Positions 25,301 to 28,817 of a DNA stretch of 64,000 nt are shown here, piece after piece. The stretch's first letter is position 1, and each line of letters starts with the position of its first letter. A program made the translations under genes and the position numbers. The notes beneath the pieces were generated by a model. That model saw nothing but the letters and a program-made list of their open reading frames with translations. It was not told the DNA's origin and ran no database searches. The stretch lies in NCBI RefSeq assembly GCF_000377565.1, contig NZ_KB898353.1, forward strand, positions 310,001 to 374,000, given 5' to 3'. Origin of the DNA: Rhizobium sp. 2MFCol3.1. GTDB taxonomy: Bacteria > Pseudomonadota > Alphaproteobacteria > Rhizobiales > Rhizobiaceae.

Positions 25301-26612
25301 GGATACGACGTTTACCGGCACTCTTCCCGCCGCCACCGATCCCGATGGCGATCCGCTGAGCTACGCGGTCGCCGCCGGCCCTGCCCACGGCGTCGTCACG
25401 ATCACGGCTGACGGCCGATATGTCTTCACGCCGAATGGCAATTTCAACGGCACGGATCAGTTCAGCTATTCGGTGAGCGATGGCCGGGCGACGGTGGTCT
25501 ACCGCGTGTTCGTCACGGTCACCCCCGTCAACGACGCGCCTGTCGGGTCCGGCACGGCGATCGCGGTCGGACGCGACCAGACCGTTACGGGCACCTTGCC
25601 GCCGGCCTTCGATGTCGAGGGATCGCCGATCACCTACCAGTTGGGATCGGCCGCAGCCCACGGCGTCGTCACCGTCAATCCGGATGGCAGCTACAGCTAC
25701 ACGCCGGCAGCCGGCTATGAGGGTGGCGACAGCTTCACCTTCACGGTCTCCGACGGCGACGCGACATCGACCTATACGGTCACGATTGCCGTAGGGGCTG
25801 CCGTGCCGCCTACGGAGCCGCCTACCGAACCGCCGACAGAGCCTCCGCCGGAAACACCGCCCGGCGAACGTCCGCCGCTCGAAAGGGATCCGCCGGTCGT
25901 GTTCCCCGTCGATGCAAATGATCCGGGCGCGCCTGATTTAGGTTACAAGTCCGAGGAGATTGGTGGCGCGTCGAAGGAGATCATGGACGATCTCGGCGCC
26001 ATATCGGACGACATCACTGTGGATGGCCCGATCGACGCTGTCGTCAACGCAGCGCAGCCCCTGAACGGTATTGGCTCGCTGCCGCGCCATGGTGCGGTGT
26101 TGCATGCCGTGCGCCAGATTTCCGAATGGATCGAAAGCGGGCGTCGTCTCGACGATATCCATATCGGCTTCTTCAAGGGAGGGTCGAATATTCACATCGC
26201 CGGATCGGGTGACGACAGCACCTGGTTCACGGTCGATACGATCTTCAACGAGAACTTCCTTTATATCCTGCCCGCCTATGGCAGCCAGACCGAAAAGACG
26301 AGTTTCAGCGTGACGCTGTCGGATGGCCGCGCGCTGCCGGACTGGATGACGGTGACGCATGGCGGCATGATCATCGGCCGGCCGCCGGTCGGTGCCGTCT
26401 CGATCGACATCCGCGTATGGGGCACCTCGCGCGACGGTACGGTGAGTGATACGCTGAGGATCGACCTGCAGACGGGAACGGTGCTCGACCATGTCAGGGA
26501 CCGGCGCGCCGAGCTGGGCCCGGGGGCACTGTTCTCCAGCCAAATGTTGGCCGAAGCGAACATAAACAGCGGGCAAGGTGACCGGCTCTGGAGCGCGCTG
26601 CGCGGGCAATGA
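1395..26612 (+). CDS. giant 8405-aa multi-Ig/cadherin-like surface protein (DUF4347 N-terminus)
   Basis: One uninterrupted 25.2 kb frame with a strong ribosome-binding site (GGAGGAAA) before the ATG. Residues 30-45 carry 'ELEQRIAFDAA', close to the LEPRIxFDAA motif found before DUF4347 in giant surface proteins. Residues about 103-269 are DUF4347 ('HIISHGKEG', 'ILVYGCNFAEG'), about 270-522 a propeller-like stretch, and about 523-638 an SdrD-B-like domain. From about 835 to 8136 there are some 68 Ig-like, cadherin-like or He_PIG-like modules joined by 'VNDAPV' linkers, most with a DxDGDxL Ca-binding-type motif. A Pro/Glu/Thr-rich linker (about 8137-8170) leads to a unique C-terminal domain with a CADG-like segment. 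I saw no RTX nonapeptides and no LPXTG. It is most like LapA/BapA-type adhesins exported by type I secretion. The function (attachment, biofilm) is inferred from architecture. Confidence 0.93.
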   Translation: MNERYVRPAPDRIEKVRSRNAKPKYGSMLMELEQRIAFDAAGAATVEKSQEKTHQDQGDHGSAETAQHDGASDGHDALVAALAEHQAASAAPETSAVAQPRQVVVIDSSVPDYQALVKDLGDNFKIIVVDPNENGVHELAETLSSMHDVEAIHIISHGKEGFLQLGSASLTATTMATDYAADLTSIRSSLTDNADILVYGCNFAEGETGTNAVKMLGYLTGADVAASTDPTGSAALGGNWDLEYHDGDIASDLIGTDKSHADYADTLNIASSNGNGALLVSAGRSIYSVDVLTGKATMITTVPTSVGGITMSDTINSLAADQSNGLIYYTDSNSVAGNKALFAYDYINNTHILVDSDLTTGAATNIVTGTTGVGGGAATFFGGGLYLGVENVSGSNDQIYRITFSNNGRTMAGATAFGAQITAANDWGDFAIDAANNTLLSITTLGITRYNLSTGAIVDSIANATGGTGAQGGGDINGNTYLVGTDIRQINPVTGVAIGSAVTITTNGTTALTNISDAARWTPPTGTIGDKIFADNDKSGTFNTGDGGIGGVTVQLIDDVNGDGLVSTGERILATDTTDANGNYLFTGVLPGQYIVRVTDANGVLGTATLTTGSTTQSLALATIGAANLAADFGYYAQAPIVDLNSGTTPTQIITNGGTPGTTGWTVGGTAGAQANGGFAWTLNGGTGTLTQANVSGWTDGLAPSGAAQLTFDVGWSNDLLLGISNDNNTPATVDVTIGGVLYARITTGTLNGTPNTATITYFNGATGSPSTVAASAAGTTAWGRTAVTINLPSTVVATGDLVFSYSAAGGLLTPSTDDIFIDNVSAFRNVDTVAGVNYTTTYTENGAGVSIGSAATDVRDLDSTNMRSATIVLTNAQAGDVLTVGTLPSGITGSVDTSVAGQVTVTLTGSATKASYATAIKAITFSNTGDNPSTTPRVVNVTVNDGGLSSAVATSTIAVVAVNDAPVNNLPASWTTNEDTSLALSGLSITDLDAGTGPMTVTLSVASGTITATAGGSVGVSGSGTGTMVLTGTLANINAYLASAAAPVYVPVADANGTVVLTMTTNDNGNTGTGGALTDVDTRNIIINPVNDAPVLDLDGSTTGTGYSVGYTENAAGVAISNTNSSVIDVDNTNMASASIVITNGQVGDLLTVTGTLPAGITASYNATTFTLTLTGSATKANYETALRQVLYTSSSDNPTLNGAAASRNISVTVNDGAANSNTAVTAVAITAVNDAPVNTLPVSWTTNEDTSVALTGLSIIDPDAGTGSMTVRLQVPTGVLTATAGGSVTVSGSGTGTLVLTGTLANLNAYLASSAAPVYVPVADANGSVTVTMTTNDLGNFGTGGPLTDTDTAVINITPVNDPPILDLDASGAGTGFTTTYTENDPGVAIADTDGVITDIDSANMASLSAVITNGQAGDLLAVAGTLPAGITASYNSTTFTLTLSGSAPRASYETALQQIRFLSSSENPSTTPRSINVTVNDGAANSNVAVATVNVIAVNDAPVNTVPTSVTLSEDVQTAISGISVSDVDSGSVTVTLSVANGTLSPSVIAGTVTGNGTASVTVSGTLAQVNSVLASLRYTGRADYNGSDTLVVSTSDGSLTDTDNVAITVTPVADITPDTVATAEDTAITFNVITGTNGATADTFKDPGRAVTSVTQPPAGQGSVTFAADGTLVYTPSANFNGQTAFTYTVTAGGVTETATVTVNVSAVNDAPVNSLPASGWSTSEDTSIALSGLSISDVDAGTGTMTVTLAVSGGTVSATSGAGVTISGSGSASLTLSGTLSAINAYLASAAAPQFNPAANASGPVTLTMTTNDGGNTGSGGALTDVDTRTITIDPVNDAPVNTLPAGGWSVNEDTALALTGLAISDVDAGSGTMTVVLGVNSGQLTAVSGSGVTISGSGTSSLTLSGTLASINAYLASTARPVYTPVADFNGAVTLTMTTNDGGNTGSGGALTDVDTATITVIAVNDAPTLDLDTSAAGTGYAASYTENAAGVAIVNTGVLVADVDNANMASATIVISNGQAGDVLSVTGTLPSGITASYNASTYTLTLTGSATKAAYQTALGQIRYASTSDDPGAVTRSINVTVSDGAASSNTAVATVAVTPVNDPPVNTLPAGGWTMNEDGTLSLTGLSVADPDIGSGTATVTLSVGSGVLTAASGSGVTITGSGTATITLSGTLTSINAYLASTARPSYAPVADFNGSVTLTMTSSDGQLTDTDTQTIAITAVADIANDTATTNEDTAVVIAVDANDSFENAGHTITAINGSAIVANGVVNVTSGTVRLNADGTLTFTPSANVNGSTSFTYTVTSGGVTETATVNVTIVPVNDAPVNTVPGAQTVAEDTPLAVSGVSVADVDGDVLTTTVTVTNGIANVTTGTGATIANNGTSSVRLSGTAAQINAALAGLTYTATADYNGAAQLTVVTTDGSLTDTDTVAITITPVADIVADNLTTNEDTAITFNAITGTNGASADNFENAGRAITSVTQPPAGQGTVTFAADGTITYTPAANFNGTTSFTYTVTSGGVTETATVTIVVNPVNDAPVNTVPTAQTTAEDTSIVFSSSAGNAIVVSDVDNGTLTVTVTVTNGSFSLSGTSGLSFSAGDGTADQTMTFTGTTAAINTALAGASYAPVADYNGSAQISVQTSDGSLSATSTIPVTVTPVADIANDSVSTDEDVPAVISVLANDSFENPGRAITAVNGTAITAGGAAVTVANGTVRLNASSQLIFTPTLDYNGVTTFTYTVTSGGVTETAQVTVAVASVNTPPVNTLPPSFTAIEDTSLGLAGLQISDQDAGSGTMTVTLSVNSGVLSALGAGGVSVSGSGSQALTLSGTLTDINAYLAGATRPSFTPSANSTASVTLTMTTNDNGNTGGPSLVDIDTATIAITSVNDAPAGTDNTVTINEDSVYTFSAASFGFTDPNDSPANSLAAVVITTLPTNGVLSLGGTAVTAGQVISAANLGNLTFTPAANANGTALASFTFQVRDNGGTANGGQDTDQSPNSFTFNVTAVNDAPVNTLPASFGTNEDTALSLAGLQVSDVDAGSGSIIVTLRVNSGTLAATGGSGVTVSGSGSGTLVLTGTLSNINGFLAAAGTRPVFNPAANANGAVTLTMVTNDNGNTGSGGALSDTDTATISVAPVNDAPVGSDTAITTNEDTAFSGTLPVATDVDGDSLTYGAGSIAPSHGTVVVNPNGTYTYTPSANFNGADSFTYSVTDGTVTVQYLVSVTVNSVNDAPVGVNDTAQTNAGVSTSLNVLANDTDVDGDVLQVSAINGVAGNVGLAVTGSNGGTFTIGANGAAVFNPGTAFTDLPAGQSRTSSVTYQLSDGHGGFSTATVTVTVTGVNDAPISTPIANQTGNDAQAVTLNVGGNFSDPDTGDTLTFTATGLPPGLTINATTGVISGTINRSASVNGPYAVTVTATDSSGATANRSFTWAVLNPPPVAAADNLATTENSPLTGSVFDNNGNGVDSDPDGDPISVSAVGGTGAGVGQAVAGSNGGTFTINADGTYAFNPGTAFDDFAAGATRVTTVTYTITDGQGGFSTATVTVTVTGLNDAPVAVVDSFTTNEDTSVTFDVRTNDSDVDGGTLAVTAINGTAIVSGGSVAVTGGVVTLNADGRLTFTPTADYNGRPTFTYTITDGQGGTASATVTGTVNPVQDPPVAANDSFTTNEDTAVTFDVRANDSDVDGDALAVIQINGSNIASGGSVAVTGGSVRLNADGTLTFTPSANYNGNPSFTYTISDGHGGTATAAVNGTVNPVQDPPVAQNDSFTTPEDQAVTIAVLANDSDPDGDALTITEINGTGITVGNSVAITGGSVTLNANGTLTFTPTANFNGSPSFTYTVSDGNGGTATATVNGTVTPVNDIPVAVADSFTTPEDTAVTFDVLGNDSDVDGDTLTVTAINGANIAAGGVVTVTGGTVRLNANGTLTFTPAANYNGSPSFTYTVSDGNGGTATATVSGSVTPVNDAPVAVNDSFTTPEDTAVTFDVRGNDSDVDGDALNVTAINGTAIASGGSVAITGGSVRLNANGTLTFTPAANYNGTPSFTYTISDGNGGTATATVNGTVTPVNDAPVASDTTVSVDEDGVISSTLPTATDVDGDAITYAAGSTTPAHGTVVVNPNGTYSYTPSANFNGTDRFTYVVSDGKGGSNEYTVTVNVASVNDVPVGTPLPARSGADGAAVTFDVSGFFTDADNDTLTYSASGLPVGLSINAAGVVTGTIDRQASVGGPTGNGVYTVTISVSDGHGGTASQSFSFSVSNPPPIAVNDAVTATEDTPLTFNVLDGSASGGVPDSDPDGDPLTVTAASAANGTVTLGSGGQITYQPNANFNGTDTITYTISDGNGGTATATVTVTVLAVNDAPVGQPIADRTRNDGDTDSLNISAFFSDADGDPLTYAASGLPAGLTIDPATGLVSGRIAPEASGPTGEAVYTVTVTASDGKGGTTSVTFHYTILNLPPIARDDFATTNEDTPVDIDVLANDGDPDGDNDEVIRVNNVVLQLNGPAVATTNGTVRLVAGPTDRPVLRFTPNANYNGQESFSYSIDDGNGGVDTATVTITIIPQNDAPVGTKPIPDRVRADGQQLIYRVSDFFDDPDGDTLNYTITGLPDGLSFDAATGLIFGTIDHDASQGGTSGVYQITVTAHDGANGTGASVSQSFELQVTNPGPTAVNDNLAINEDQSATFNVITGAGTASGTAGADTDPDGDTLSLIAASAGHGTLTFAANGSITYVPAADFNGTDTIIYTISDGQGGVSTATVTITINAVNDAPDVSGPLPVQMDSDGQTVSFDAGIYFSDRDGDTLSYAASDLPPGLQIDAATGVISGPLPNNASRPEPYVATITVSDGHGGTISRTITWIISNFPPKAFSDSLSVGQNAGGGGNALTNDTDPDGDTLTIDRINGQAGSVGQAVAGSNGGTFIVNATGVYTFNPGTDFADLRAGETRTTSVTYRVTDADGESDTATITVTVTGVNDNPTATPIPAVTLADGQSLNGKPIDVSDFFSDVDGDTLTFTASGLPAGLSMDANGVITGTIAADASKGGPIYTVAVVANDGQGGTFRTTFNLTVTNPAPTAVNDTATTLEDVPLLNINVLGNDTDPDGDVLTIDPDFPPQAGHGTVTVNSDGTLNYTPAKDFNGIDTVVYRVTDGQGGLSTGVLTITVGAQNDAPIETPIADMERNDGDTISFDISSYFADPEGGVLTYDVQGLPPGLTFDPATGIISGRISAGASGPMGLSNYLVRVIATDDGGLTAESDFTYVIRNIAPDAMNDTARTLEDTPVDIDVLANDVDTDGDAKSIVLVNGVNLSVDGAAVPISNGSVQLVLVNGAQVLRFTPAANYAGTASFTYTISDGNGGSDTATATVTVDPVNDAPVATQIPDRAQADGSAVSFDVRGFFSDVDGDTLAISVNGLPPGLGFDPATGLISGTLDANASAGSPYTVVVSADDGHGGQVSTQFVFSVSNPAPIAANDAVATNEDTAVTFNPITGVGTTGGGVDVDPDGDPLTIVAIDGQPIATNGTVAVAGGVIRLNGDGSLTFTPTADFNGTVPLTYRISDGNGGFAEASIVITVAAVNDVGVVDLNGAGAGVDIAVSFNEGDAPVAIASGDATVFDVENGITSLNVALGGFANAGSEIIHLNGSVDIVYGTANTGTIIFGGTTFRFSYDGANALAITNAAGGTMGNAATSALLRAIQYENRSDNPTTGDRTVSITVTDDGGATSAAAVATISIGAVNDAPVAVDDTATTDEDTAIVGAVPGVLGNDTDADGDALVVSAVGNGAPGAAVAGSTGGSFVINADGSYRFDPGADFQSLKAGETRVTSVTYAVSDGHGGTANATLSVTVVGVNDAPIGSDGSFQTAEDTVATGFLPTASDPDGDALTYAIATPPANGVVTISADGSYRYTPPANFNGSDSFTYSVSDGRSTVTYTMVVTVTPVDDAPVGTPIANQAYQDAQTISFDVSGNFSDIDTPSLTFTATGLPTGLSISSQGVITGTVDRDASQLNGGAYSVTVSASDGTSSANQTFIITVTNPAPIARDDAASTGENVDIAGSVFADNGNGADSDPDGDTIVVSAVNGVAGNVGASIAGSAGGRFVIGTDGSYTFVPGADFDNLKAGEQRTTSITYTISDGQGGTSTATFTVTVSGANDLPVGSDIAVSTAEDTALSGQLPAATDVDGDPLTYGVGSQPAHGSVTIDPTGAYVYTPTADFNGADSFTYTISDGTAVVTHTVTVTVNPVNDAPVLQDVAVSMNEDGTATGQIVATDIDDAPAMLVYGLQTAAASGTAVVNPDGTYSYTPNPDFNGTDSFVVVVTDPSGATATATITITVGAVNDPPVAVDDAAATTENTAISGNVIVGGSGADSDPDGDTLTVVGVGAATGNVGTAIPGQGGGSFLIAADGSYTFDPGTDFDSLAAGATATTSVSYTISDGHGGVATATLTVTVTGLNDAPTAPALPPQASLDGAAIVLPVGAQFTDVDGDPLTFDITGLPPGLVYNTLTGEITGNILPNASGAIGSAVYNVTITARDGLGGEAVRSFAWTVTNPAPDAVNDAFTMDEGGQLSGSVLVANGNGPDTDPDNDPLTVSLVTNTAHGALVLNPDGTFTYTPTAGFNGTDSFVYRIDDGNGGTDTATVTITINPVNDAPVVVNDNFTVAEDGQVVIPVLANDSDPDGDALTITEINGQPISVGGSVALVSGTVTLNSDGTLTFAAAPDFAGNASFTYTLSDGTLSVQGTVNGTVTGVNDAPVNSLPTTFNGTEDTALPLSGLSLSDVDAGSGTMTVTLSVDAGTLTAAAGGNVAVTGNGSGAITLTGTLGDINAYLAGASAPIYHPLLNSNAPVTLTMVTSDGGNSGAGGVQTDTDRATIILAPVNDAPVASGSMIQTREDVPVSGVVAATDPDGDPLTYAVATGPRNGTVVIDAAGRYLYSPNTDFNGTDSFDISVSDGQGGVTTVTIAVTVTPVNDAPVGSDATATVAEDQTLNGQLPVATDVDSPSLTYGLGGQAAHGTVTVNPNGTYSYVPAANYNGSDSFTYTVSDGQATSTYTISITVTAINDAPVSSGTSISTEEDETVTGQLPAATDADGDPITYGLAAQAANGTVVINPDGSYSYTPAPGYNGSDSFSFSVSDGRDSTTYVVNVTVGAVNDPPSGSNAAITVAEDGLASGTLPLATDPDGDPLTYGLGAPAAHGTVTVNTDGSYTYRPNANYNGTDSFTYTVSDGIDQSTYTVSITVTPVNDAPVGSNTAITVSEDVPFDGVLPAASDVDGDPVRYAVGTQPMHGSVTVNPDGTYRYVPAADYNGTDSFTYQVTDGQAVSTYTVAITVTAVNDAPVGSNVSISVDEDGSASGTLPRAVDADGDPLTYLLQNGPSHGVATVQSDGRYTYVPAANFSGTDTFTYAVSDGTVLSVYTVTVNVGAENDAPTGSDLAISISEDTSFTGSLPSASDADGDTIVYGLGTPAAHGAVTVNPDGTFSYVPQANYAGPDQFTYTLFDGTVTVTYTVTIDVQGVNDAPIGADTAISLAEDTPFSGQLPPAVDPDGDPVTYALAGAASHGTVSINANGTYSYIPDSNFNGTDSFSYSVSDGTATNVYRVSVTVSAVNDAPIGSDTSISAQQGTIATGNLPPAYDIEGSPVTYGLGAQAAHGTVVIGANGSYSYQPNSGFSGSDQFTYTVSDGTAVSIYTVTVSVGAVNSAPSGQDTTLTVSEDTPFTGQLPVATDADGDALTYGLAAGPAHGVVTVSANGQYSFTPDRNFNGTDQFSYSVSDGRATVVYRVFVTVTPVNDAPVGSDTAISLAEDTTFTGRLPTASDADGDAITYGLAAAAGHGTVSINADGTYSYTPNGNFNGTDSFSYSVSDGTVTNIYRVTVTVTAVNDAPVGSDTSISVQEGTVATGTLPPAFDVEGSPVTYGLGANPVHGTVTIDLNGNYTYQPDAGFSGADQFTYTVSDGTATSVYTVTVSVGVANGAPVGSDATLTIAEDTTFTGTLPAATDPDGDPLSYAVAAGPAHGVVTITADGRYVFTPNGNFNGTDQFSYSVSDGRATVVYRVFVTVTPVNDAPVGSGTAIAVGRDQTVTGTLPPAFDVEGSPITYQLGSAAAHGVVTVNPDGSYSYTPAAGYEGGDSFTFTVSDGDATSTYTVTIAVGAAVPPTEPPTEPPTEPPPETPPGERPPLERDPPVVFPVDANDPGAPDLGYKSEEIGGASKEIMDDLGAISDDITVDGPIDAVVNAAQPLNGIGSLPRHGAVLHAVRQISEWIESGRRLDDIHIGFFKGGSNIHIAGSGDDSTWFTVDTIFNENFLYILPAYGSQTEKTSFSVTLSDGRALPDWMTVTHGGMIIGRPPVGAVSIDIRVWGTSRDGTVSDTLRIDLQTGTVLDHVRDRRAELGPGALFSSQMLAEANINSGQGDRLWSALRGQ
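12057..13601 (+). repeat. five in-frame Ig/VCBS-like modules of exactly 309 bp
   Basis: Module starts, taken at the Asn or Gln codon of the ND/QD linker, fall at 12057, 12366, 12675, 12984 and 13293, with the next linker at 13602. Every interval is 309 bp (103 residues; protein residues about 3555-4069). Each unit contains 'FTTxEDTAVTFDV', 'NDSDVDGD', 'LTFTPxANYNG' and 'FTYTxSDGxGGTA'. Confidence 0.9.
21981..25802 (+). repeat. fourteen in-frame tandem modules of exactly 273 bp (91 aa)
   Basis: The linker Asn codons fall at 21981, 22254, 22527, 22800, 23073, 23346, 23619, 23892, 24165, 24438, 24711, 24984, 25257 and 25530, and the array ends at 25802. The period is 273 bp throughout, although the sequences have diverged. 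Consensus features are 'GSDTAISxxEDT', 'ATDxDGDPLTYGL', 'HGTVTVNPDGTYSY', 'NFNGTDSFTYxVSDG' and 'VYTVTVTV'. This is the tandem-95/Cadherin_5 type of repeat (protein residues about 6863-8136). Confidence 0.9.
23892..25529 (+). repeat. duplicated three-module block (2 x 819 bp)
   Basis: Within the 273-bp array, modules at 23892, 24165 and 24438 correspond in order to those at 24711, 24984 and 25257. The first pair shares 'DTAISLAEDT', the second lacks the acidic ED motif and shares 'LPPAxDxEGSPVTYGLG', and the third shares 'AAGPAHGVVT' and a nearly identical end, 'VSDGRATVVYRVFVTVTPV'. This points to duplication of a three-domain unit. Confidence 0.75.
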
Positions 26613-26655
26613 TACCAACTGCGGCGACGCCGCGCCGTCTCCTCGAGCCTTCTAG

Positions 26656-26680
26656 TGGCGGCAGGATGAGCTTGCCGCCA
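26656..26680 (+). other. weak hairpin downstream of the giant gene
   Basis: TGGCGGCA (26656-26663) pairs with TGCCGCCA (26673-26680) across a 9 nt loop, but no T-tract follows. The 160 bp between the giant gene and the diguanylate cyclase gene hold nothing else recognisable. Read-through into the downstream gene is therefore possible. Confidence 0.3.
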
Positions 26681-26772
26681 AGGCGAGAAGCTGCCGCTAC
26701 GGATTAAAGGGACGGAAAGAAAATTGATGTAGTTGGGTTCTCTATTGTCCTGAGTTCCAGACCAGACCATCG

Positions 26773-28665
26773 ATGAACGCAACTTGGCAGATACTGCTCG
26801 GAAACCTCGCCATCACCGCGCTAGCAATATCGCTGTGGTCGCACGCCTATTATCATACGCGTGTCTTGTCCGAGCGCCGGCGCAACCAGGCGTTCGGCAT
26901 CGCCATGGGGCTGGGCGCGATCTGTTCGATGATGCTGGCGGTACCGCTGGATCAAGGCGTTTTCGTCGATCTCCGCTATACGCTGGTGGCGGTTTCGGCT
27001 CTGTTTGGCGGGCCCTTCTCCGTGCTCTTGACGATCGTGATTGCCTCCGTTTTTCGCCTTTCTGAGGGCGGAGCGGGTGCGGTCGATGGCGTGATCAGCA
27101 TATGCGTCGTGGGCATGGTCGGGCTGTGCGGCTACCTGATCGTGAGAAGGCGCAAGGTCAGGCTCGCCGATGCGGCCGTGCTTGGGATCGCGGTATCGGC
27201 CACGCTGCTCGTGGTCATGTCGGTGCTGATGTCGCAGGCCAATGCACGGGCGGTCGAGCTCGTCGGGTTCCCGATCACGGTTCTCAATTTCCTCAGCATC
27301 ATGATCGCCGCCTTCGTTCTGATCCAGTTCGAAAGAATGGCGCATGACCGCGATATCCTGTCGGCGGCGTTGACGCAGACGCCCGATTTTCACTACGTGA
27401 AGAACCGCGAAGGCAAGTTCGTCATCGTTAACAAGAACGTAGCCGAGCACCACCACTACCCGTCGCCGGCGGCAATGGTCGGCGCGTCCGATTTCCAGCT
27501 CGCCACCCAGCGCCGCGCCGAAATGCTCTATGCCGAAGAGCAAGCCTTGATGGAGAGCGGGCAGTCGCAGCTAGACAAGATCGAGTATCTGAGCGAAGGC
27601 GGCCGCGATCGCTGCTATTCGACATCGAAAGTGCCGCTGCGCGACCGGACCGGCACCGTCATCGGGCTTGCGGGCGCGACGCGGGATGTAACCGAGGAAC
27701 GAAAGATCGAGCAGGAGCTACGCGAGAGCAAGGATCTACTGTCGCTCGCCATGGCTGGCATGTCGGATGGCTTCGCGATGTTCGATCGAACTGGCACGCT
27801 TGTCTTCAGCAACACCCAATATGCGGCGCTGTTCCCGCTCTCGGGCGACGTCCGCGTGCCCGGAACGAATATTCGCGAGATCCTGAAAAAAGTCGTTGAA
27901 TCGAACGAGCGGCGGGATTTCCGCCAAGAGATCACCGATGAATGGTTGTCGGAAGCCTCGGCCGCGCTGTTCTTTGACAAGGACGAGCAGCTCGAGCTCC
28001 ATGACGGACGTTGGCTGAGCCTTCGCACCCGCGTCGCCGACAATGGCATGGCGCTCGTTGCGGTCTCGGACATCACGACGATGAAGCAGGCCGAATTCGC
28101 GCTCAGGACAGTTGCCGAGCAAATGAAGAGCCTTGCAGAGACTGACGCGCTGACCGGGCTTCTCAACCGCAGGGCCTTCGACCACGCGATGTCGGTTGCC
28201 GTCGAGCGAAGCCGCCTGGAGCGCCGGCCGATGGCGGTGCTGATGATCGATGTCGACCGCTTCAAGGCCTATAACGACACCTACGGCCATCCTGAAGGAG
28301 ACGCGTGCCTGAAGGCGATTGCCGATTGCCTACGACGCACAATGAACCGTCCCCAGGACGTGCTGGCGCGGTTCGGTGGCGAGGAATTCGTCGTTCTGTT
28401 GCCTGATACCGACGAGACCAAGGCGCTGAAGTTGGCGGAGCAGTTCCGCAGCACCCTGCTTGCGCGGGCGATCGCTCACACCGGCAGCGAGTACGGTGTG
28501 GTGACGGCCAGCATCGGCATTTCGGCCAAATCCAACTGGAAGCAGCAGATAAGCGCCGCCGAGCTTATTCTCGAGGCCGATCAGGGCCTCTACCAGGCCA
28601 AGCGCGATGGCCGCAATCAGGCTATCGCCTGGAACCCGCCAAGGACGAGCAGAGCGGCGCGGTAG
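26773..28665 (+). CDS. membrane-bound diguanylate cyclase (5TM-PAS-PAS-GGDEF)
   Basis: A 630-residue protein. Residues 1 to about 190 hold several hydrophobic helices with 'VDLRYTLVAVSALFGGP', typical of the 5TM-5TMR_LYT sensor region. Two PAS-like domains follow (about 195-315 and 318-440; 'ATRDVTEERKIEQELRESK' links them). The GGDEF domain is at about 455-615, with 'DALTGLLNRRAFD' and the active-site motif GGEEF at about 534-538. The sequence RPQD followed by five residues before GGEEF is a canonical RxxD inhibitory site, so c-di-GMP synthesis with product inhibition is expected. No EAL domain is present. The gene is co-oriented 160 bp downstream of the giant surface protein, which suggests a c-di-GMP link to adhesion; that link is inference. 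The upstream ribosome-binding site is weak. Confidence 0.92.
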   Translation: MNATWQILLGNLAITALAISLWSHAYYHTRVLSERRRNQAFGIAMGLGAICSMMLAVPLDQGVFVDLRYTLVAVSALFGGPFSVLLTIVIASVFRLSEGGAGAVDGVISICVVGMVGLCGYLIVRRRKVRLADAAVLGIAVSATLLVVMSVLMSQANARAVELVGFPITVLNFLSIMIAAFVLIQFERMAHDRDILSAALTQTPDFHYVKNREGKFVIVNKNVAEHHHYPSPAAMVGASDFQLATQRRAEMLYAEEQALMESGQSQLDKIEYLSEGGRDRCYSTSKVPLRDRTGTVIGLAGATRDVTEERKIEQELRESKDLLSLAMAGMSDGFAMFDRTGTLVFSNTQYAALFPLSGDVRVPGTNIREILKKVVESNERRDFRQEITDEWLSEASAALFFDKDEQLELHDGRWLSLRTRVADNGMALVAVSDITTMKQAEFALRTVAEQMKSLAETDALTGLLNRRAFDHAMSVAVERSRLERRPMAVLMIDVDRFKAYNDTYGHPEGDACLKAIADCLRRTMNRPQDVLARFGGEEFVVLLPDTDETKALKLAEQFRSTLLARAIAHTGSEYGVVTASIGISAKSNWKQQISAAELILEADQGLYQAKRDGRNQAIAWNPPRTSRAAR

Positions 28666-28721
28666 CTATTGCCGCCGCTTCTCCGGCCTCCACTGCGCAC
28701 ATTTTCAGCCAATCCGACAAA

Positions 28722-28751
28722 GAAAAAGGCCGGGGCGAAATCGCACCGACC
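28722..28751 (-). terminator. rho-independent terminator (minus strand)
   Basis: Read on the minus strand, GGTCGGTGCGA and TCGCCCCGGCC form an 11-bp stem (two G-U pairs) with a 2-nt loop, followed by TTTTTCTTT. It could end the candidate sRNA just upstream or the small-gene transcript ending at 28896. Confidence 0.7.
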
Positions 28752-28817
28752 TTCCTCGACCCGTCTCGACAACGACTGCCAGTACCTCCGTGGTCAGCCG
28801 TCAGAGACGAATTATGT
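28722..28817 (-). ncRNA. candidate small RNA, unidentified family
   Basis: The 230-bp gap between convergent genes has, on the minus strand, a sigma70-like promoter: TTGAAC at 28846-28851, 16-bp spacing, TACACT at 28824-28829. A stem with outer arms CGTCTC (28804-28809) and GAGACG (28762-28767) and an internal CTG/CAG pairing follows, then the terminator at 28722-28751. The predicted transcript is about 95 nt with no convincing reading frame. I do not recognise the family. Confidence 0.4.

Noticed and set aside
1395..26612. CRISPR-like or microsatellite interpretation of the repeats
   Set aside because: Repeats are coding, in frame, 273-309 bp long and diverged, with protein-level conservation; no short identical repeats with spacers.
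1395..26612. RTX toxin call for the giant protein
   Set aside because: No GGxGxDxxx nonapeptide arrays could be found; acidic motifs are of the DxDGDxL Ig/cadherin type.
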